A stretch of DNA of 35,899 bases. Origin: UBA2658 sp964617335 (GTDB taxonomy: Bacteria; Bacillota; Clostridia; Oscillospirales; Oscillospiraceae). The position numbers were made by a program, and so were the translations under genes. This document shows, piece by piece, positions 31,647 through 35,899 of this stretch; the first letter of the stretch is position 1; each line of letters begins with the position of its first letter. The stretch covers positions 1 through 35,899 of the forward strand of contig CAZTXG010000018.1 of NCBI GenBank assembly GCA_964617335.1, given 5' to 3'. A model generated the notes under the pieces. That model saw only the letters and a list, made by a program, of their open reading frames with translations. It had not been told where the DNA came from and ran no database searches.

Positions 31647-33422
31647 ATGCCTGAAAATAAGTCTGCTAACAAGAAAAGTGGGAAAAAGTCTAAAATCTTT
31701 CTTCTCGCTCCCCTTCTGGCGCTGCTTATAGCCGCGCTGGGTTTCCTCGTTTGGAAAAACGCCACAACAGAGCCTTTAAGCTTATCTGCTCCCGAATCTG
31801 TCATCCTTCCGGAAACCCCTTCACCTCCGCCAGTCAGCACTCCGGAAGCGGAAGCTCCCGCTCTTCCCGAGGAGCCTGTTCTGCCGGAATTTAACCCTCA
31901 GGCGGCGGCCTCAACCCAGCCGTCTGTTATGATTTCCGGAACAGATATAATGATAAACGGAGAAGTTGTTGAAAGCTATGAGGCTTTAGAGCCTATTGAT
32001 TTCACCTTGCCGGAGGATTACGCAAGCCTGCCGGGCATACTTACCTTCAGGGGAAACAACTTCAGAGACAGCGCTTCTTACGGCACAGCCAGCCTTCAAG
32101 AGGGAAGGTTTTCACAGGATGGTAAGTGGAGCGTGCCAACCGGCAGCCTTGGTGCTCCAGACGGAGCTGTGTGGACGGGCAGCGGCTGGGTTGGTCAGCC
32201 CCTTATGATGACCTGGCCCAAGGAAGTTCGTGCCAACATGAATATGTATGACTGGGCCAAAAACGCCGACACTTTAACAGAGGTCATATATGCCACCATG
32301 GACGGCAACATCTACTTTATAGACCTTGAAACCGGCAGCAAAACCCGTGATAATATGTCTTTGGGCTTCACCTTTAAAGGCGCCGGTGCCCTAGACCCCA
32401 GGGGCTATCCCATCTTATACCTCGGGGCGGGCTATCAAAGCAACAAAGGCCCCTCCAGAGCCTTTGTGATTAACCTTTTAGACTGCACGGTTATGTATGA
32501 GTTTGGTCATGGGGATTCATTTTCCCTGCGCAGCTCGGTTTCCTTTTTCGACGGCAGTGCCCTTGTGGACGCCAAGACCGACAAGCTTATATACCCCGGC
32601 GAAAACGGCGTTTTGTATATAATTAAGCTTAACACCAGCTATGACGCTCAAAAGGGTTCTCTATCCATTGCCCCTTCTGATGTTGTAAAGTGGCGGTATA
32701 AGGGCATTCGCTCAAGCGCGGGCAGCTATTGGCTGGGCATGGAAGACAGTGCCGTTATCTGGAGAGGACATATCATCATGTCTGATAACGGCGGGCATCT
32801 CATGTGCCTTGACCTGAACACCTTGCAGCTTAAATGGGTTCAGGATGTTTTGGATGACACCAACTGCAGCCCCGTTTTAGAGCTTGAAAACGGCCACCCC
32901 TATGTATACACCAGCACCTCCTTCCATGGCGGCTGGCGGGCGCCGACCAGCGGCACAGCAAACATCCCCATCTGGAAAATTGACGCTGTCACCGGTGAAA
33001 TTGTTTGGCAGAAGGATTATGATTGCTATACCCAGGAGGGAGTTTCCGGCGGCACTCAAGGCACTCTCGCCATAGGTAAAAACAGCCTTTCCGATTTAAT
33101 CTTTGTGCCCGTTGCCCGCACTCCCGGACCTGGAAACGGCGTTTTAGTCGCCTTAAACAAGCATACCGGCTCTGTGGTTTGGGAGATTGTAACCGAGGCA
33201 TACAGCTGGAGCAGCCCTGTGGCTGTTTATGACAACGAAGGAAAGGGCTGTCTTGTTTTCTGTACTTCCGGCGGCTATATGTATCTTATAGATGGTCTTA
33301 CGGGAACGGTTATGGACTCTTTAAATGTAGGCGGTAATGTGGAAGCCTCTCCGGCTGTTTATAACGGCACCGTTGTTGTTGGAACCCGCAGTCAGACTAT
33401 TCTGGGTGTGAAAATAATTTAG
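31647..33422 (+). CDS. Membrane-anchored PQQ-type beta-propeller protein
   Basis: 591 residues. A lysine-rich cytoplasmic start, one membrane segment (about 16-36) and a Pro/Glu-rich linker (about 50-90) precede a large extracellular part. That part has blades of the PQQ-enzyme/quinoprotein type: GNIYFIDLETGSKT, HLMCLDLNTLQLKWVQD, PIWKIDAVTGEIVWQKDYD, GVLVALNKHTGSVVWEI and YMYLIDGLTGTVMDS. LPGILTFRGNNFRDSASYG near residue 125 is typical of clostridial members. No PQQ-binding or catalytic residues are evident, so it is probably a scaffold or binding protein. The ATG follows TAGGTGGG. A strong terminator follows. Confidence 0.88.
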   Translation: MPENKSANKKSGKKSKIFLLAPLLALLIAALGFLVWKNATTEPLSLSAPESVILPETPSPPPVSTPEAEAPALPEEPVLPEFNPQAAASTQPSVMISGTDIMINGEVVESYEALEPIDFTLPEDYASLPGILTFRGNNFRDSASYGTASLQEGRFSQDGKWSVPTGSLGAPDGAVWTGSGWVGQPLMMTWPKEVRANMNMYDWAKNADTLTEVIYATMDGNIYFIDLETGSKTRDNMSLGFTFKGAGALDPRGYPILYLGAGYQSNKGPSRAFVINLLDCTVMYEFGHGDSFSLRSSVSFFDGSALVDAKTDKLIYPGENGVLYIIKLNTSYDAQKGSLSIAPSDVVKWRYKGIRSSAGSYWLGMEDSAVIWRGHIIMSDNGGHLMCLDLNTLQLKWVQDVLDDTNCSPVLELENGHPYVYTSTSFHGGWRAPTSGTANIPIWKIDAVTGEIVWQKDYDCYTQEGVSGGTQGTLAIGKNSLSDLIFVPVARTPGPGNGVLVALNKHTGSVVWEIVTEAYSWSSPVAVYDNEGKGCLVFCTSGGYMYLIDGLTGTVMDSLNVGGNVEASPAVYNGTVVVGTRSQTILGVKII

Positions 33423-33435
33423 CTTAAAACATAGT

Positions 33436-33471
33436 AAGGGGGACGCTTTGAAAAAAGCGCCCCCTTTTTTT
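33436..33471 (+). terminator. Terminator of the beta-propeller gene
   Basis: AAGGGGG-A-CGCTT (33436-33448) pairs with AAGCG-CCCCCTT (33455-33466), with one bulged base, followed by T5. Confidence 0.92.
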
Positions 33472-33547
33472 ATATACTCTGGGGAATTTGCAGGTTTTTT
33501 TGTATAAAAGTAAAAAATATCTTGCATTTAGATTTCACTTATGGTAC

Positions 33548-33553
33548 TATAAT
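33548..33553 (+). promoter_or_regulatory. tRNA-Pro -10 box
   Basis: Consensus TATAAT, 28 bases before the tRNA. The -35 is uncertain: TTTAGA at a 15-base spacing or TTGCAT at 20 bases are the only candidates. Confidence 0.5.
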
Positions 33554-33581
33554 GGGGCGCTGTAAAGACAGTGTGATTTAT

Positions 33582-33658
33582 CCGGGTGTGGCGCAGATTG
33601 GTAGCGCGCTTGAATGGGGTTCAAGAGGCCCAGAGTTCGAATCTCTGCACTCGGACCA
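33582..33658 (+). tRNA. tRNA-Pro (anticodon GGG)
   Basis: A 77-base cloverleaf with encoded CCA. Acceptor CCGGGTG/CACTCGG, D-arm GCGC/GCGC with TTGGTA, anticodon stem CTTGA/TCAAG around ATGGGGT (anticodon GGG), T-arm CAGAG/CTCTG around TTCGAAT, and discriminator A. The overlapping frames at 33522-33828 are artefacts. Confidence 0.96.
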
Positions 33659-33660
33659 GA

Positions 33661-33695
33661 AAAAGTCCTGTAATCGCAATGGTTACAGGGCTTTT
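33661..33695 (+). terminator. tRNA-Pro terminator
   Basis: AAAAGTCCTGTAA (33661-33673) and TTACAGGGCTTTT (33683-33695) form a 13-bp stem with one G-U pair, followed by TTGTTTTT. Confidence 0.9.
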
Positions 33696-33741
33696 TTGTT
33701 TTTCAATTTACCCCGAAAATTCATTTTTTCTAAGGCTTTTT

Positions 33742-34563
33742 CTAAAGTGCATCTTTAGGGCAGACCTTACTGCACTCATAGCACAGAATACATTCCGTGC
33801 CGTTTTTACGGCTGCGTTTCTCGTTTAGTATCTCAACATTCATTGGGCAGGCCCTCTCACAAGCACCGCATCTTATACAAAGGCTAGTGTCGGGCTTTAT
33901 GCGAAGCAGAGAAAAATAGCTTGCCGGCTTTAGGAAAACAGTTACCGGACAGATGTATTTGCAAAAAGCTCGGTTATCACAAAAAGCGAAGGCAAGGACT
34001 ATGCCCGCAATATAATAGAGTATATTGCCGGCTATAAATGACACAAACATAATTTGCTCTATATTTTCTACCTTTAAAATAAATAGCACCCCAACAAAAA
34101 TAAGTGACAAGGCAAATAAGAGGTAGCGGATAAAGCCAAGTTTCCTGCGGCGTGGAGTTTCAGGGCGCTTATAGGGCAGAAAATCTAAAACCGCTGCTGT
34201 CCAACAAGCCCAACCGCACCAGCCTCTTCCAAACAGAAGCGGCCCTGCCAGCTTTGCAACAAGGTAGTGGATGACTGCAGCTTGAAAAAGCCCCGAAAAA
34301 AGATAGAACCAAAAACCCTCAATTTGCATATTTTCCCTGCCCAGAAAACCCAGTCCCACAAGCATATATAATCCCACGCCAAGCTGAACTATCCGCCTTG
34401 CATACCTGTGTTTTTTGCGCAAGAGGAAAATGCCGAGAGAGAGAAACGTGCCTATGTAGATGAAATTAAAAAGGTAGAATATTTTTCCGCTTGTCTGCCA
34501 CAGGATAATTCCTATCCCGGCAAATAGCAGCAGAGCCAATATAGGTAACAGCTTATCTTTCAT
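33742..34563 (-). CDS. Membrane polyferredoxin, NapH/CcoG-like 4Fe-4S protein
   Basis: 273 residues. About six membrane segments cover residues 5-205. Two cysteine-containing loops, GRGWCGWACWTAAVLD (about 113-128) and FCKYICPVTVFLKP (about 200), are typical of the NapH/NosR/CcoG family. Two ferredoxin-type clusters close the protein: CIRCGACERACP and CILCYECSKVCP. The family passes electrons between membrane quinones or flavins and a redox partner. No partner gene (periplasmic reductase, FMN-binding protein) lies next to it. The ATG follows GGGAGG. Confidence 0.9.
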   Translation of the reverse strand: MKDKLLPILALLLFAGIGIILWQTSGKIFYLFNFIYIGTFLSLGIFLLRKKHRYARRIVQLGVGLYMLVGLGFLGRENMQIEGFWFYLFSGLFQAAVIHYLVAKLAGPLLFGRGWCGWACWTAAVLDFLPYKRPETPRRRKLGFIRYLLFALSLIFVGVLFILKVENIEQIMFVSFIAGNILYYIAGIVLAFAFCDNRAFCKYICPVTVFLKPASYFSLLRIKPDTSLCIRCGACERACPMNVEILNEKRSRKNGTECILCYECSKVCPKDAL

Positions 34564-34695
34564 TCAATCTGCCTCCCAAGGGCAACTTCCCCTCCGAAAA
34601 TATATGCAGCCAGCTTTTGCCTCCCCTGTTTTTACCATAGGGATACATAGGAATAACTTGTTTAACTTTTACAGCGCTAAGGGCCAAGCGCCTCA

Positions 34696-35271
34696 TTAAA
34701 AGCCTCTAAAATCACAAGTTAAAATGTGGTCGTTTATTACACCAATTGCTTGCAAATACGAATAGACAATCGTGCTGCCGACAAATTTGAATCCGCGTTT
34801 TTTCATATCTTTACTAATACGGTCAGAAAGCTCCGTTTTTGCCGGTATTTCCGACATATCTGCCCATTCATTTATAATCTGCTTCCCGTGGGTAAAGCCC
34901 CAAATATAGTCGTTTAGACTAGCCAGCTTCAGCACCGCTTGAGCATTTGTCACGGCAGAGCGGATTTTCAAGCGGTTGCGCACAATTGTCGAATCAAAGA
35001 GCAACTCGGTAATTTTATCCTCGCCATATGCCGCTATTTTCTCAATATCCCAGTCATCAAATGCCCGGCGGTAGTTTTCACGTTTATGCAAAATGGTCGC
35101 CCATGAAAGCCCTGCTTGAGCACCTTCAAGAGTAAGCATTTCAAAGAGTTTGCGCTCATCATGGCAAGGTTTGCCCCATTCTCTGTCGTGATATTCACGC
35201 ATCAGCACATCGCTGTCTTTACAGCCCCGCCATGTATCGCCCCAGACACAGCGGACTTTATTGTCAGTCAT
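34696..35271 (-). CDS. tag: DNA-3-methyladenine glycosylase I
   Basis: 191 residues from the ATG at 35271, preceded by AAGGTG. The frame extends to 35307, but the family begins at this methionine. Tag removes N3-methyladenine from alkylated DNA. Marks are RCVWGD near the start (first zinc cysteine), MREYHDREWGKP (zinc His), LFEMLTLEGAQAGLSWATIL (helix-hairpin-helix and base-pocket region), FDDWDIEKIA, FVGSTIVYSYLQAIGVINDH and the closing HILTC with the last zinc His and Cys. All zinc ligands are present. It stands alone, with no ada or alkA gene near. Confidence 0.95.
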   Translation of the reverse strand: MTDNKVRCVWGDTWRGCKDSDVLMREYHDREWGKPCHDERKLFEMLTLEGAQAGLSWATILHKRENYRRAFDDWDIEKIAAYGEDKITELLFDSTIVRNRLKIRSAVTNAQAVLKLASLNDYIWGFTHGKQIINEWADMSEIPAKTELSDRISKDMKKRGFKFVGSTIVYSYLQAIGVINDHILTCDFRGF

Positions 35272-35420
35272 TTTTGCCAACACCTTGCCTTTCGCATTAT
35301 ACGGCATCTTTATTTTTTTTAGTAAATAAAGCTCAACTTGTCTGTAACAAGCTTAATGGAGCCTTGCCATGGATTCTGAGTTAACACCTAACAAACCCAA
35401 TTAAAATATTATAACACCGG

Positions 35421-35558
35421 TCATGGAAGCTCCGCAAGCTTTAGTATGTTTTCTGTAATTTGGATACTCTCACGAATCATTAAATCAGCGGCATGTTGGT
35501 CTTTGCCAGTAGGGTAAGTATTCAGAATGATAACAAAATGCGTACTATAAGCGTTAAG
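35421..35558 (-). pseudogene. Possible remnant of a coding region
   Basis: A 45-codon open stretch on the minus strand between a TAG and a TGA, without any start codon at its beginning. The translation reads protein-like, with TYPTGKDQHAADLMIRES and ITENILKLAELP, and its composition resembles a soluble enzyme C-terminus. I do not recognise the family. It could be the decayed 3' end of a gene or a chance frame. It lies in the 443-base gap between tag and the transketolase gene (35272-35714), which otherwise holds only the terminator at 35602-35630. Confidence 0.25.
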
Positions 35559-35601
35559 CTAATAGACAGCAAACATAAAGGTAAGCGGTGCGAAAAAGAT
35601 T

Positions 35602-35630
35602 AGGGCTGCAGCTCATCTAGCTGCAGCCCT
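35602..35630 (-). terminator. Terminator after the transketolase gene
   Basis: AGGGCTGCAGCT (35602-35613) and AGCTGCAGCCCT (35619-35630) form a perfect 12-bp stem with a 5-base loop. AATCTTTTTC follows on the minus strand. Confidence 0.85.
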
Positions 35631-35714
35631 TATGCTTTCAGAGACGGTGCACAGCCGCCTATATATAAACTTTTCATAATTATATTAATCTTTTCTGACA
35701 TTGATTATCAGTTC

Positions 35715-35899
35715 TTATATGGAACTAGCCCTCTTCATAGTCTCCTTAACCACATGCGCAATATGATCAGAGGTCAGGTTAAAGCGCTCACGCAGGTAGC
35801 CTTGGGGGCCCACCTCGCCAAACTCATCCTCAACGGCCACATAGCCTGTCTTGGCTTCGCCATCCAATGTCTCCTTAACTACGCTGTAAAGACCGCCAA
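35715..35899 (-). CDS. Transketolase C-terminal part, cut by the right window edge
   Basis: Only the last 60 codons are in the window (frame read from 35897). It has GGLYSVVKETLDGEAKTGYV, then VAVEDEFGEVGPQGYLRERF and LTSDHIAHVV. This matches the C-terminal domain of transketolase-type proteins, where GGLGSAV and DEFGESG motifs precede the final helix. In Clostridia transketolase is often split into N- and C-terminal subunit genes, and this piece would fit the C-terminal subunit or a full-length enzyme. A perfect 12-bp hairpin terminator lies about 85 bases after the stop. Confidence 0.85.
   Translation of the reverse strand, partial: GGLYSVVKETLDGEAKTGYVAVEDEFGEVGPQGYLRERFNLTSDHIAHVVKETMKRASSI

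Noticed and set aside
33522..33828. Plus-strand frames over tRNA-Pro
   Set aside because: They translate the tRNA gene and its terminator, and are artefacts.
1..35899. CRISPR array, insertion sequence, prophage or integrative element
   Set aside because: I saw no regularly spaced repeats, transposase, integrase, phage genes or target-site duplications. The three tRNA genes show no integrated element beside them.

Overview
The window looks like a chromosomal segment of a spore-forming low-to-mid GC Firmicute of class Clostridia, probably near the Oscillospiraceae (inference). The grounds are a T-box in front of pheS-pheT, an IreB homologue, an alr-mazF pair, a SleB-type hydrolase with a clostridial surface-domain architecture, GlpP antitermination, strong AGGAGG-type ribosome sites and plain sigma-A promoters. 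No insertion sequence, prophage or CRISPR array is visible. Most of it is housekeeping and central metabolism, organised in short operons.

Layout. 1-4324 (minus): nnr, a lipoprotein, alr, a MazF-type RNase without a visible antitoxin, and an exported protein cut by the left edge. 4427-8272 (plus): Phe T-box leader, pheS, pheT. 8317-8887: ireB and tRNA-Gln(CTG), each with its own promoter and terminator. 8937-12541: a PfkB sugar kinase (minus) diverging from an MFS transporter and a glycerophosphodiester phosphodiesterase (plus). 12697-18564 (minus): a glycerol operon, glpP-glpK-glpA-like-FAD oxidoreductase-DUF1667, followed by a small GlsB/YeaQ-type membrane protein. 18735-21591 (plus): a 70-residue protein, a SleB-like hydrolase, an ArsR regulator and a second phosphodiesterase. 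21866-24517 (minus): a 53-residue gene, tRNA-Val(GAC), two half-size chromate transporters and a zinc-ribbon membrane protein. 24601-29897 (plus): typA and a three-gene ABC importer of the TrpXYZ type. 30031-33471 (plus): an SGNH hydrolase, a DUF4358 lipoprotein and a PQQ-type beta-propeller protein. 33548-35899: tRNA-Pro(GGG), then minus-strand genes for a membrane polyferredoxin, Tag glycosylase and the last 60 residues of a transketolase.

How parts fit. The two phosphodiesterases would release glycerol 3-phosphate, which the glp operon between them oxidises. The glp operon starts with a terminator-bearing leader, as expected for GlpP control.

The most interesting element is in front of the ABC importer. 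A promoter, a 37-codon ORF with its own ribosome site and an almost unbroken Phe/Tyr run (10 of residues 18-29), and a strong intrinsic terminator lie in order before the substrate-binding gene. This is the layout of a leader-peptide attenuator sensing charged tRNA-Phe/tRNA-Tyr, and it predicts that the importer carries aromatic amino acids.
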